Position numbers and translations under genes: made by a program
The notes under the pieces: generated by a model
What the model was told of the DNA's origin: nothing
What the model saw: the letters and a program-made list of their open reading frames with translations, nothing else
The model's database searches: none
In this document: positions 27,695 to 36,626 of the stretch, piece by piece
Layout of the letters: every line of letters starts with the position of its first letter
How positions within the stretch are numbered: position 1 is the stretch's first letter
Assembly (NCBI GenBank): GCA_964521425.1
Contig: CAZFRO010000012.1
Location: forward strand, 3,900 to 67,899
Length of the DNA stretch: 64,000 nucleotides
Source: Joyebacterum sp964521425
GTDB taxonomy: Bacteria; Joyebacterota; Joyebacteria; Joyebacterales; Joyebacteraceae
Reading direction: 5' to 3'

Positions 27695-28306
27695 CTACTC
27701 GCCCGCTGCCTCTTCCTCCGCTCCGCCCGAGACGTCGGGTGTTTCTCCCGTGTGTCTCTCGTCGTGCGGTGCTCTGGCGGTATCGTATCCCATCGATGAT
27801 GCCATCTCGCGTCCGGCGTCCGTGATCCTACGGTAGAGGAAGCTCGACGGGATATCGTAGTCGACCGTAACCATCGGCCGTCTCGTAGCGGAGTGGACTA
27901 TCTCGCCATGAACAAGGAGCCTGTCCCCCGACTCCGTCAGTTTGAAGTAGGCGAGCCCGTCGAAGTCTGTCCCCTCGGCGGCCACCTCCGGTACTCTCTC
28001 GCGTGATGCCACGACCTCCACGTAGACACCGGTTTCCCTCGCGAATGATCGCGCGAACCAGCGGGCCGTGGCGATCGCCACTGTGTCTGACGGCGCCGTG
28101 AAGAAACCCTCCGGAGCATCCACCAAGACAGGCATCACTGCTACTCGGCTTACAGTCTGGGCGACCGGCTCGGTCGACTCGAAGGAACAGCGCACGACTC
28201 CGACCACGATGAGTGCCAGACTTAGAATCAGCACAGCCTTGAGCCAGAGCGACTGTGACGACCACCCGCCCGTGCGCTCGCCCTGTACATCAGTTTTCTC
28301 GCCCAT
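27695..28306 (-). CDS. Single-pass membrane-anchored protein, unknown
   Basis: About 203 aa with one N-terminal membrane helix (AVLILSLALIVVGVVRCSF) and an exported domain of mixed alpha/beta character (SRVAVMPVLVDAPEGFFTAP, FDGLAYFKLTESGDRLLVHG) that recalls small periplasmic domains which assemble or sense. The acidic C-terminus is low complexity (GGAEEEAAGE). No family recognised. The start ATG 28306 directly follows the symporter stop, so the two are coupled; a function with the transporter is plausible but unproven. Confidence 0.65.
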   Translation of the reverse strand: MGEKTDVQGERTGGWSSQSLWLKAVLILSLALIVVGVVRCSFESTEPVAQTVSRVAVMPVLVDAPEGFFTAPSDTVAIATARWFARSFARETGVYVEVVASRERVPEVAAEGTDFDGLAYFKLTESGDRLLVHGEIVHSATRRPMVTVDYDIPSSFLYRRITDAGREMASSMGYDTARAPHDERHTGETPDVSGGAEEEAAGE

Positions 28307-28309
28307 CAC

Positions 28310-29773
28310 TTACACCTCACCTTCGCCCCACACCCGGCTAATGAGAGCCGGGTCGGGTGGGGAAGTCATGAGACTGACCACTATCAATACAATGAGGGAA
28401 ACAACGACGCCCGGGATGAATCCGTGAATGCCGAACGGCTTCCCCGCGACCATCCACCCGAGCGAGACCACGGTGCCCGCGATCATAGAGGAGAGCACGC
28501 CGACTCCGTTCGCCCGCTTCCAGTAGACACCGAGCACGACCGGCCACAGGCAGGCCGAAGCTATCACTGCCCACGCGAACGCGGTGATGACGAGCACGAG
28601 TCCGGGCGGGCGATAGGCAATAGCGAGCGAGACGAGCCCTGCCGCAAGGCTTGCCACTCTCCCCACCATGACATCGCGCTTATCACCCTGTGCACTGCGC
28701 GTGCTACCTTGTCTCTCCTCCTGGTTCCCGCGGAGATCTCTCGTTATGGCTCCGGAGACGATGATGAGGACCGACGCGAACGTGGACATCCCGGCTGCCA
28801 TGACTCCCGCCATGAAGATCGCCCCGCCCCACGGATTCAGAACAAGTTGTGCGAGCTTGGGGATAGCCAGATCCGGATTCTCAAGCGCCGGGAGGAGAAC
28901 GCGGCCGATCGCGCCCGTCATGTACGGGAGTATCGCCATGGCGCCACCGAGGGTCGCAAGAACCACCCCCAGCCTCAGTACGCGTGTGCTCTTCATCGAA
29001 TAGAAGCGCACGAGGAGCTGCGGCATCCCCCACACACCGAGACTCACGATGAGGGCAAACGACAGAAGACCGTTTATACCCCACACTCCCGGTGTAGTGA
29101 CAAGGCCCGGATCGATGGCGGCGAGCTGGATATTCGCCGCCGTCAACCCACCCACTCGGACGAGCGCAGCAAACGCGAGGAGGAAGAGTCCGAACAGCAT
29201 GATCCACGCCTGGATGAAGCTCGTCCAGACAACGGCGAGGTAGCCGCCGATCGACACGTAGATGAGGATGATCAGACCCGCCACGATGACGGCCGTCGTG
29301 TACGGAATCCCCATGAGACCTTCCATGATGCGTCCCATACCCACAAGGACGCTCACGTTGTATACGATCATGAACACGAAGATGATGATGGCCGAGAAGA
29401 CCTCAGCCTCGCGCGAACCGTAGCGCTTCCCGATGAAGCCGGGGATGGTCATCGTGTTGAGGCGCTTCGTGAACTCCCACAGACGGCGACCGAGCACGAT
29501 CCAGGCGAGCGTGCATCCGATGAGCACGTTCGATGCGGCCACCCAGAGAGTGGACATCCCGAAACGGTAGCCGAAGGCGCCGCCCCCGATGATGACCACG
29601 GAACTGAAGTAGGCGGCGACGAAAGAGAAGGCGGTCACCCATGGGCCGATCTGCCGCCCGCCAATATAGAAATCCGCTGCGTTCCGCGTGCGCCGCCCCA
29701 TCAGGATTCCCATCGCGACCAGAATGACAAGGTACGCGGCCAGCACGGTTGAGTAGACGGCCATGTTATTCAT
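28310..29773 (-). CDS. Sodium:solute symporter (SSS family)
   Basis: Multi-pass transporter of the LeuT-fold SSS family. About 13 membrane helices are visible, with the family signatures FYIGGRQIGPWVTAFSFVAAY near the N-terminus and LGVWGMPQLLVRFYSMKS in the middle. Substrate is uncertain: pantothenate-, proline- or carboxylate-type relatives are all possible. ATG 29773 has GGGGGAGGTGG in front and overlaps the stop of a 44-aa membrane peptide gene by 8 nt, so the two are translationally coupled. The longer frame to 29791 is not needed. Confidence 0.92.
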   Translation of the reverse strand: MNNMAVYSTVLAAYLVILVAMGILMGRRTRNAADFYIGGRQIGPWVTAFSFVAAYFSSVVIIGGGAFGYRFGMSTLWVAASNVLIGCTLAWIVLGRRLWEFTKRLNTMTIPGFIGKRYGSREAEVFSAIIIFVFMIVYNVSVLVGMGRIMEGLMGIPYTTAVIVAGLIILIYVSIGGYLAVVWTSFIQAWIMLFGLFLLAFAALVRVGGLTAANIQLAAIDPGLVTTPGVWGINGLLSFALIVSLGVWGMPQLLVRFYSMKSTRVLRLGVVLATLGGAMAILPYMTGAIGRVLLPALENPDLAIPKLAQLVLNPWGGAIFMAGVMAAGMSTFASVLIIVSGAITRDLRGNQEERQGSTRSAQGDKRDVMVGRVASLAAGLVSLAIAYRPPGLVLVITAFAWAVIASACLWPVVLGVYWKRANGVGVLSSMIAGTVVSLGWMVAGKPFGIHGFIPGVVVSLIVLIVVSLMTSPPDPALISRVWGEGEV

Positions 29774-29900
29774 CGCCACCTCCCCCGTCACCGTCCCGCA
29801 TCGCAGTCACGATGGCCCAGACGATGGCCAGGAGAATGGTCCCGGCAACTACTATGAGTGCTGAGAAGGTGCCCCACGAGAATCCGAAAGGTCCTCCCAT
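29766..29900 (-). CDS. 44-aa single-TM peptide, likely accessory to the symporter
   Basis: A short frame missed by length filters. It starts with ATG at 29900 behind AGGAGG (6-nt spacing), encodes one membrane helix (FSALIVVAGTILLAIVWAIV) and ends in a Gly/Asp-rich tail (RDGDGGGGDE). Its stop overlaps the symporter start (shared ATGAATAA), the pattern of a coupled small subunit. Several SSS transporters travel with small membrane partners (DUF997, DUF485, DUF4212 types); this one is shorter and not recognisable as any of them. Good RBS, overlap and membrane character make it credible. Confidence 0.7.
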   Translation of the reverse strand: MGGPFGFSWGTFSALIVVAGTILLAIVWAIVTAMRDGDGGGGDE

Positions 29901-29930
29901 TCTATCCTCCTTCGCAGCTTTGGTCTGCTT

Positions 29931-30791
29931 CTAGAAGAACCTGTAGTAGGCTTTGATGTACGGCGCCCACTCGAAATCAACCCAGCTCACACCGCCATCA
30001 CCCTTCGACATAACGGAGATGAAGGTGCTCGCCCCGATCGTGAGATGCTCGCCGTTGTCCCACGAGAGTCCCGGGCAGATGTAGAAGCGGTAGTACTCAT
30101 CCGGCGTCTCCCCAATGTAGCCCTTGGCTTCCCAGAGGATGCGCCAGTTCTCGGTGATCGGATCCTCGAGGCTGACGCTGGCGATCCAGAGGTCCTTTGC
30201 GTTGACGCCTTTGTTCGTGTCGCCGTTCCACCAGTATGTGACACAGACGTGACCGTCGATCCGTCCCATCCTGTGCGTGGCGGCGAAGCCGCCGAGGAAA
30301 TCGGTTGAACCGTCAGAGAGCGCCGGATCACACCCCTCGTCCCCAGTCGGTAGACGCACGCCGGCGAGAAGCGCGACACTCGGGAAGCCTGCGTCGCCCC
30401 GGTAGATCTGGATCTTCGGGTCGATTACGATGTCGCCGAGTCCTATCGAGGACACGACGCCGTTCTCTGACTCGAAGTGACGGAACTTGTACTCAAGAGG
30501 GAATCCGGCCCGTATCGTGAGCCAATCGGTCGCACCGTAGTAGATCCTGGGAACGAGGCAGGCACCCGTGAGCGTCGAGCTCGCGGGAAGGTCCTCCCAG
30601 CCACCACCGTCCTCGTCCAGGTAGTCATTGTAGGCCCGCGTGTAGTCCCGGTAGAAGTACCAGGTGTCCAGCATGAACTTCCCCTGTGGCAGCGTGTTCG
30701 CGCTCACGCCCACGACGGGGGTTGCGATAGCTGTCTGGGCCAGCATCAATGCAGCGATTGCTATCACGACCGCCAATGCAATCCGCCTCAT
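29931..30791 (-). CDS. Outer-membrane beta-barrel (porin/transporter-like) protein
   Basis: A signal peptide (ALAVVIAIAALMLAQTAIA, cleavage near TPV) is followed by alternating hydrophobic/polar strands rich in Tyr, Trp and Gly, ending in AYYRFF, the aromatic C-terminus typical of BAM-assembled barrels. Strands such as WLTIRAGFPLEYKF and HVCVTYWWNGDTN resemble the 'phenol MetA/DUF3187' type of outer-membrane proteins; the precise family is uncertain. ATG 30791 follows AGGAGGTAGG. It leads the run with the 44-aa peptide and the symporter, so it may be the outer-membrane pore for the same substrate. Confidence 0.75.
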   Translation of the reverse strand: MRRIALAVVIAIAALMLAQTAIATPVVGVSANTLPQGKFMLDTWYFYRDYTRAYNDYLDEDGGGWEDLPASSTLTGACLVPRIYYGATDWLTIRAGFPLEYKFRHFESENGVVSSIGLGDIVIDPKIQIYRGDAGFPSVALLAGVRLPTGDEGCDPALSDGSTDFLGGFAATHRMGRIDGHVCVTYWWNGDTNKGVNAKDLWIASVSLEDPITENWRILWEAKGYIGETPDEYYRFYICPGLSWDNGEHLTIGASTFISVMSKGDGGVSWVDFEWAPYIKAYYRFF

Positions 30792-30981
30792 CCTACCTCC
30801 TGTGCCTGGGTGTGGGATTCTGAGAATGTACAGGCTCGTATCGTACCTGATAAGGCGGGGCCAGGCCAGACCTTCCACGCGTTGGTCAGGCTATGTCCCG
30901 TCCAGGGCCGCACATGCGCTCCTAGAGTCCGGCTCGCGTCTACATCCCTGGCGATACCGCCACGTCAGGCGTAGGACAAGA

Positions 30982-31010
30982 GGGCACCCGCACCAACGGT
31001 GCGGGTGCCC
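30982..31010 (-). terminator. Strong hairpin terminator after the gene ending at 31046
   Basis: A perfect 13-bp stem (GGGCACCCGCACC with its complement) closed by a 3-nt loop; on the minus strand it is followed by the T-rich TCTTGTCCT. It lies 36 nt past the stop of the surface-protein gene. Apart from it, 30792-31045 shows no gene. Confidence 0.75.
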
Positions 31011-31045
31011 AGAGATGCAACAGGCTAGACACCGACCATGCCATA

Positions 31046-32815
31046 TCACTTCAAGAGGACCATTCTGCGCTCGGAGACGGCGTCTCCAACACACACTCTG
31101 TATACGTAGACGCCGCTTGCTACTCCAAGACCTGACTTGTTGGTGCCGTCCCACTCAGTCGTCTTGAAGCCGGCGTCCTCCTCGCCGTCCACGAGTGTCT
31201 TCACATGCCTCCCGGAGATGTCGTAGATGTCGATCCTGACCCGCCCTCTCTCGGGGAGTTCATAGGCGATCCGAGTGCTGGGATTGAATGGGTTAGGGGC
31301 GTTCTGCCGCAGCGCCAGTCGCGTCGGCCAGCCATCGTCAGGAGGCGAGTCCGACTTCGCCCCATCGATAACGATGTCGTCGATGTACCAGCCCTCGTCC
31401 GTGGTGAAGGAGCCCGAAGCGAACCTGAAACGAAGCCGCGCCGGCACACCTTCGTACTCAGAAGGAATGTCGAGCGTCTCCGAGCGCCAATCGTGGCTTC
31501 CCGACCAACACGGTGTGTTGGTCGGGAGACTGTTTGTCACGTCATACAGCAGGGTGTGGCTGTAGCCGCCGCTGGGAGTCAGTGCCGTCCACGCCCAATC
31601 CGGACCAGAGCTGATTTCGACGAGGCAGCCATCGATGGCATCTGTTGCACTCTCCTCTTCCGCCGCAAGCCAGTGCCAGAAAGACAGACCGGAGTCCACT
31701 GCCAGACACAGCACCTGGGTCTCCAGAGCCCCATCGATATAGCATGCGTAGTGCGTGGTGCCCTCACCGCCCAGCTTCCAACTGCTGGAGCCGGAATGCG
31801 AGCGTGATGTGTCGATGTGCCACTGCTCGATGTGGCCGGCGGTTGCGCTTCTGTGAGTCCACCGTCCCTCGCCTGATTCCATATCATCAGCGAATCTCCC
31901 GCCAGGCGACGGCATCTCGAACTCAGAGGACGAGCTGTAACCCCATTCTGCTGTGATGTCGGCTCCGAACACGACTGCATGAGTGCTTAGGCACCCGGGG
32001 AGTACGGTGACGGAGTAATCAGGTGTCAGTACAACGGACGCTCCGGAGGCTATCGTCGTAGCTCCTGCGGAATGGACGGTGATGTCGATATACGGATCTG
32101 CGCAGTCTATCAGAGCCAGTACATCCTCTGCTGCCGCCGATCCGGAGTTTGTGATCTCCAGAGTCATGGTTACAATCTCACCCGGTTCGACGCATCCGTT
32201 CCCATTGCCATCTTCCGAGTCATCAACTCCAAGAGCGGATATCTCAAGGACTGGAGACGAGACGGATTGCTCGATGCTGGACTCCCACTGATACGTTCCT
32301 CCATCGGCCTCTATCGCGAGGCTCAGGAGGATAATCTCACCGTCAGGAGTTTCCGAATCGATCGTCAGGTCGAAATCATCCAGACACCAGCGCGATTCGC
32401 CAGGACCGATGTCCCCATAAGTTTCGTCTGCGTCCGGGACGATGACATATGGGCTCGGTGACGACAGTGTGGCTTCGACTGCCGTGGCCGTAGCACCGCC
32501 GGCATTCGTGAGGGCGACCCGAAACTCGATCGATTCCCCGGCGTTGACCACACCATCGCTGTTCCCATTGCTCTCGCCCTCATGATCATCGTCAACCTCG
32601 TGGGTGTCTATGGTGGCGAAGGGGTCTGTCGCCTCAAGGATGGCCGCGTCTCCGTCCCAGACGATGAAATCATGGGCAACGACTTTGACGTGCAGCGTCC
32701 CTTCGGATTCCGCCAGCATTTCAACCAGCGGCTTCAGGAGATGGAGCAGTTTGAGTCGTCTCTCCGCGTGATTCCCCTCTCCGACATCGACAACTTCCAC
32801 ATCAGATCTCAGCAA
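31046..32815 (-). CDS. 5'-truncated secreted protein with NPFNP C-terminal domain
   Basis: The frame encodes repeated Ig/CARDB-like domains beginning at the junction VDDDHEGESNGNSDGV (typical of gingipain-like C25 peptidases and related secreted proteins), a MAM/lectin-like domain (DWRSETLDIPSEYEG...GWYIDDIVIDG) and the terminal QNAPNPFNPSTRIAYELP...MVLLK domain. The true N-terminus is missing: there is no signal peptide, and protein-like sequence in this frame fades near 32720, where an opposing gene begins. The catalytic part, if any, is lost. The first ~30 codons (32815-32720) are probably antisense to the opposing gene rather than real. A strong terminator follows. Confidence 0.75.
   Translation of the reverse strand: MLRSDVEVVDVGEGNHAERRLKLLHLLKPLVEMLAESEGTLHVKVVAHDFIVWDGDAAILEATDPFATIDTHEVDDDHEGESNGNSDGVVNAGESIEFRVALTNAGGATATAVEATLSSPSPYVIVPDADETYGDIGPGESRWCLDDFDLTIDSETPDGEIILLSLAIEADGGTYQWESSIEQSVSSPVLEISALGVDDSEDGNGNGCVEPGEIVTMTLEITNSGSAAAEDVLALIDCADPYIDITVHSAGATTIASGASVVLTPDYSVTVLPGCLSTHAVVFGADITAEWGYSSSSEFEMPSPGGRFADDMESGEGRWTHRSATAGHIEQWHIDTSRSHSGSSSWKLGGEGTTHYACYIDGALETQVLCLAVDSGLSFWHWLAAEEESATDAIDGCLVEISSGPDWAWTALTPSGGYSHTLLYDVTNSLPTNTPCWSGSHDWRSETLDIPSEYEGVPARLRFRFASGSFTTDEGWYIDDIVIDGAKSDSPPDDGWPTRLALRQNAPNPFNPSTRIAYELPERGRVRIDIYDISGRHVKTLVDGEEDAGFKTTEWDGTNKSGLGVASGVYVYRVCVGDAVSERRMVLLK
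32700..32740. other. Head-to-head junction of two 5'-truncated genes
   Basis: On the minus strand, sequence fitting a secreted-protein Ig domain (AESEGTLHVKVVAHDF) can be followed back only to about 32720. On the plus strand, sequence fitting the TolB-like domain of kinase/TPR proteins (LQEMEQFESSLRVIP) begins at about 32725. Neither has its start or upstream domains, and there is no intergenic gap. The point is an inversion/deletion scar or an assembly join. Confidence 0.6.
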
Positions 32816-34255
32816 GATGCGAGGGCCGTCGTCGCTGCCAACTTGACGCTTGCCGGAATCGTGAACGCGGGCCCGGACAGTGTGCGCATTACATTCGATC
32901 TACGCGAAACGCAGAACGGTCGATCGGTCCGATCGTGGAGCGTCACAGAGTAGCCTGCGAACGTGGCCGCGCTCCAGGAGATTCCTCTCCGCTTCACCGA
33001 CGAAATGCTCGACCTGAACCTCCCCGCCCGAGCCAGACGGGGACTTGCGTCCGGGGGAACGACTGTGCCGGTCGCATTCGATGCATTCCTCCGCGGCACC
33101 GGTGCGCTTTCTTCCGCCAACGCCTCTGACTCACCCGACTCCATCACCATCCGCGCCGCAGGCGAAGCAGCCGATCTCTTCAGGGAGGCGACTGAGATCG
33201 ATCCCGCGTTCGCTCTTGCACATGCCGGCCTTGGCCAGGCGCTCTGGAGAAACTGTGAGATACGGCGCGACTTCCGTGGCGAGCCTGAGGCAGAGGCCAG
33301 TCTGCGGTGGGCTCTCAATCTCGATGAGCGCTGCGTTCCCGCAGAGATCGCACTGGCCGGAATCCTGCGCCGCTCCGACCGCCCCGATGAGGCCGCCGCC
33401 GTCCTTCGCCAGGCTCTTAAGCACGATCCCTTGAGTCTGTCCGCGCGGCGCGCTCTTGCGAAGCTGCATGTCGAAACCGGCCAGCTGGCGCTCGCCGAGA
33501 CGGCCTATCATGAGTCGGCCGAACTCCGGGGGGGCTATTGGGGTGTGCACGTTAGCCTCGGCATCTTCCTGTTGTCACAGGGTCGCTACGACGAGGCCGC
33601 ACGTGAATTCGCAGTGGTCACTGAACTCGCGCCGGGCAATGTCTTTGGGTTCAGAGACCTCGGTGCGACCTACTACTGTCTCGACCGATGGGACGAGGCC
33701 CGCGCGATGCTCGAGACGGCTCTGGAACTCTCTCCGGACTATGGGACCTACTCGAACCTCGCCACGCTCTACTTCGCTGAGGCGAGGTATGGCGATGCAG
33801 CAGTGATGTGCGAAGCGGCACTCGAACTCGACGACTCGGACTACCGGGTCTGGGGTAACCTTGGCGCATCGTGCCTCTGGATCCCGGGCCGCGACGCGCG
33901 AGCCACAGAGGCCTACCGGGAAGCGGCGCGACTCGGCGAGCAGAAGGTGTCGCTCACGGCCAGCGATCCGCGTCTTCTCACCCACCTCGCGAGCTACGAC
34001 ACTGAGCTCGGCGAGCTGGAGCGCGCCCGTGAACTTGTGGCAGAGGCCCTGGAGCTCGCCCCAAATGACATTGAGGTCATGTTTCAGGCGGGTCACACAT
34101 ACGAGGTCTTGGACGACAGAGAGTTGGCAATCAAGTGGATCGGAAGAGCTCTCGAGGGTGGATATTCGAGAGCACAGGTTGAGAACACTCCTGCGCTTCG
34201 CGGATTGTGCGCGGACGAGCGATACCAGAAGCTCGCTGCGAACTCCGCCGAATAG
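32715..34255 (+). pseudogene. 3' remnant of a TolB-like/TPR protein (Ser/Thr-kinase-associated type), with in-frame amber stop
   Basis: From ~32720 the plus frame reads the FlgO/TolB-like N-domain usually placed after a eukaryotic-type kinase (LQEMEQFESSLRVIPLSDI, ANLTLAGIVNAGPDSVRIT). It hits TAG at 32951-32953 and then continues in the same frame with PANVAALQEIPLRFTDEML and a long TPR array (about ten repeats, e.g. YDEAAREFAVVTELAPGN, YRVWGNLGASCLWIPG) to 34255. The reading frame is unbroken apart from the stop, and the kinase and transmembrane parts are absent. The 3' open frame could start at GTG 32963 and give a 430-aa TPR protein, but no ribosome site supports that. Other genes here use TAG as an ordinary stop. 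Confidence 0.7.
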
Positions 34256-34287
34256 GGGCGACAGACATGAAGACGGAGGTGGCAAGG

Positions 34288-34611
34288 ATGAACAAGCTCA
34301 TCGAAGTGACCTTTGATTCCGCGACCGGTATGCGGTACGTCCCACATCTCACGGTCAACCCCGGAGACACTGTTCTCCTTCACGCGGGCGACGACACCGT
34401 GAGCGTGTGGTTTCCGGAGCCGGGCGTCTTCGCGACCAAAGAGATCGTGAGCATGCAGACGGGAGAGATTGAGGTGCTCATCCCAGCTGATGCCGCGGTG
34501 GGAACGTACGAGTACTCAATCTACGTTCATGACCTCCCCGAGCCGGTGGAGGGAAGCAGCAGGTATACCGCGAGCGATTCGCATCCCGTGTTGATCGTCG
34601 AGGAGCCGTAG
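34288..34611 (+). CDS. Small cupredoxin-like beta-sandwich protein, unknown
   Basis: 107 aa, probably all-beta, with YVPHLTVNPGDTVLLHAGDD and EVLIPADAAVGTYEYSIYVHD, a pattern of plastocyanin-like folds; the Cys/Met copper ligands are absent, so metal binding is doubtful. No signal peptide, so likely cytoplasmic. ATG 34288 is preferred over 34267 because GGAGGT stands 7 nt ahead of it. It follows the TPR remnant by 32 nt and may once have been its operon partner. Converges on yprB with 8 bp between stops. Confidence 0.6.
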   Translation: MNKLIEVTFDSATGMRYVPHLTVNPGDTVLLHAGDDTVSVWFPEPGVFATKEIVSMQTGEIEVLIPADAAVGTYEYSIYVHDLPEPVEGSSRYTASDSHPVLIVEEP

Positions 34612-34619
34612 ACGTTCTC

Positions 34620-35495
34620 TCAGGCTGACGGATCCGGGGATGGAACGAGCGCGAGGGCTATCTCGACGAGCGTGATGAGATCGAGGGCGTTGTGGTGGAA
34701 TACGCTGAGCATGTCGTCGGTCTCACCCGTGCGGACGTAGTGGTGATAGACGGCAGGTATTTCCTCTCCGGGAATATCGCCGACCCGGCGCCTCCCGCAG
34801 ATATGCCACTCGAGGGTCTGTAGGCGGCAGTCCGGGAACTCTCCCTTCCAACGACGTCGGGAGTGATGCAGAAGATCGAAGTGTGGGGGCTCCGCAGGAG
34901 GACTGATCTTGTGGAGCCCCATTCTGTCTCTCAGCACAGGGACATCGAACGACTTGCCGTTGAACGAAACGAGCATCTCGGAGCGGCCTAGCATCTCACT
35001 CCAGAGCGCAGCTAGTTCTCTCTCCTCCGCATAGTCCCGCGCCAACACCTGCACGAGGCGGATGTCATCGCCCGTGATCTGCATGGCTCCAAGGAGGAAG
35101 ACCATGCTCCCGGCAAGCCCCGTTGTCTCCGTGTCGATGAAGAGGGCTTTCTTAGGATTTCCTAAGAAGCCCCTGAGTTCAACGGCGGTATCGTCACGCG
35201 TCTCAACAACCCCGGCGGCAGCTTCAAGCTCGCTCAGTACACGCTCGACATCACGCCTCGATGTGAGATCCGAGACGCTTCTGTCGATCACGAGGATCCC
35301 CTCGTCCCGGATGACGCCACCGAGTTCCTCGATGCTGCCGAGTGTCTCGATGCTGCCGAGTGTCTCGATGTCACCGATCCCTGATCGCCGCGTGCCTGTC
35401 TGCTCCCGCGAGCGCGATCTCCGCTCGCCGCGGACCTCTCCCTCACGCGATACAATACCGAGTTCCGAGAGCCGTTGTCTTAGCTTGTCGTCCAC
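34620..35495 (-). CDS. mrfB: MrfB/YprB-like RNase H-fold 3'-5' exonuclease
   Basis: Exonuclease of the YprB group, which in Bacillus acts with helicase MrfA (YprA) in repair of mitomycin damage. DEDD-type acidic motifs are visible: FIDTETTGLAG, LVSFNGKSFDVPVLRDR, PHFDLLHHSRRRW and FHHNALDLITL. The ~85-residue N-terminus is charged and contains a repeated ETLGSI element caused by an 18-bp tandem repeat. The matching helicase gene lies at 37332-39644, separated by two unrelated genes, so the pair is nearby but not adjacent as in Bacillus. Confidence 0.85.
   Translation of the reverse strand: MDDKLRQRLSELGIVSREGEVRGERRSRSREQTGTRRSGIGDIETLGSIETLGSIEELGGVIRDEGILVIDRSVSDLTSRRDVERVLSELEAAAGVVETRDDTAVELRGFLGNPKKALFIDTETTGLAGSMVFLLGAMQITGDDIRLVQVLARDYAEERELAALWSEMLGRSEMLVSFNGKSFDVPVLRDRMGLHKISPPAEPPHFDLLHHSRRRWKGEFPDCRLQTLEWHICGRRRVGDIPGEEIPAVYHHYVRTGETDDMLSVFHHNALDLITLVEIALALVPSPDPSA
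35329..35370. repeat. 18-bp in-frame tandem repeat inside mrfB
   Basis: Unit TCGATGCTGCCGAGTGTC occurs at 35329-35346 and 35347-35364, and a third copy breaks down after TCGATG. It encodes the ETLGSI repeat on the minus strand. The length is a multiple of three, so slippage would change copy number without breaking the frame. Confidence 0.85.
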
Positions 35496-35556
35496 GATTG
35501 GTCCTGGTCGTCTGTCTTGAGGGTGGGGATTCCGGTGGCCTTACTGTCCCAGCGAC

Positions 35557-36573
35557 CTACGGGGATGCCGGATGCACACCAAGCCCCGGTTCCTTCGGCA
35601 GGGTCATCTTCCCGCAGTCGATATCCACTCCCACGAACGGATCATCCTTGAGCAGAAGCCCGGAGTCGAGATCCGCGTAGTCCATGAGAGGAGCAATGTG
35701 TGCAGCCGCCGTGATGGCCAGCGAACTCTCTATCATGCATCCGATCATCGTCTTGAGGCGACGCTTCCGCGCCATGTTCGCCATTTTCACGGCCTCCACG
35801 ATGCCGCCGCACTTCATGAGCTTGATCACGATACCGTCGACCGCCTTGGCCACGAGCGGGATCTCGGCGCTCGTTGGACAGCTCTCGTCTGCGAAGATGG
35901 GAATCGATGTGTGCTTCTTGATTAGCTTCAGGCCCTTAATGTTGTCCGCCGCCACCGGCTGCTCCACAAACTCCACGCCGATCGTCTGGAGCTCCTTGAT
36001 TCTCTCTATCGCTCCAGCCGGACTCCACGAGCAGTTCGCATCAACGGCGATCGTAGAGCCGGTCACTTCCTTTATCACTCTGACGACCGACAGGTCGATG
36101 TTCGCATCCAGCTTGATCTTGAGCATCGGAAATCCGCTTGCTTCCATCGCCTTTCGGAGCATGACCTCCGGATCATCGAGCCCGATGCTCATCATCGTGG
36201 CGGGAGCATCGGAGGGGTGGAGCCCGAGGAACCGATAGAGTGGCTTTCCGTGCCTCTTCCCCATCATATCGTGAGCGGCGATCTCAAGCGCAGCCCGAGC
36301 GGCAGGGTCACCCTTGCCGCCCCGAGAGGTGAGTTCGGCCATGAGTTCGGACTCGTGCGCAGCATGCTCGACTTGGGGACGGATCCGCTCGAGGAAATCC
36401 ACCACGGAATCCGCTGTCTCGCCGTAGAATCGCGATGGATCGGCCTCACCCAAACCCTCTATCTCGCCGTCTGAGAGACGAACAATGACGCTCTCGCTGG
36501 ACGCGCTCGTGGTGCGAGCCGTGCGAAAGACATACTTAGGAACGAGTTCTATTCTCTCAAACGATAGGTTCAC
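35557..36573 (-). CDS. Dipeptide (L-Ala-D/L-Glu-like) epimerase, enolase superfamily
   Basis: Epimerises dipeptides, often in recycling of the murein peptide L-Ala-D-Glu. Enolase-superfamily residues are in place: the catalytic Lys pair in LKIKLD, metal ligands AVDANCSW (Asp), FVEQPV (Glu) and IFADESC (Asp), and the second catalytic Lys in IVIKLMKCGG. 338 aa is normal. Specificity within dipeptide epimerases cannot be told from sequence. A near-palindrome CCCGCATATGTGGG lies just upstream of its ATG. Confidence 0.9.
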   Translation of the reverse strand: MNLSFERIELVPKYVFRTARTTSASSESVIVRLSDGEIEGLGEADPSRFYGETADSVVDFLERIRPQVEHAAHESELMAELTSRGGKGDPAARAALEIAAHDMMGKRHGKPLYRFLGLHPSDAPATMMSIGLDDPEVMLRKAMEASGFPMLKIKLDANIDLSVVRVIKEVTGSTIAVDANCSWSPAGAIERIKELQTIGVEFVEQPVAADNIKGLKLIKKHTSIPIFADESCPTSAEIPLVAKAVDGIVIKLMKCGGIVEAVKMANMARKRRLKTMIGCMIESSLAITAAAHIAPLMDYADLDSGLLLKDDPFVGVDIDCGKMTLPKEPGLGVHPASP

Positions 36574-36626
36574 GGGACGACTCCCGCATATGTGGGTGCG
36601 CGATGAGGCTCGGTTCGCGCGTGTGA

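Noticed and set aside
28424..29752. 442-aa open frame on the plus strand
   Set aside because: It is antisense to the clear sodium/solute symporter and its product is an Arg/His/Asp-rich shadow with no domain.
32951..32953. TAG as a recoded sense codon
   Set aside because: Other genes in the window end in TAG and the host gene is already truncated, so pseudogene decay explains it better.
35329..35370. CRISPR-like repeats
   Set aside because: Tandem 18-bp units without spacers, inside a coding frame.
36586..36599. Second LexA box (CCCGCATATGTGGG) upstream of the epimerase
   Set aside because: Imperfect palindrome, different outer bases from the lexA site, and no SOS gene downstream.
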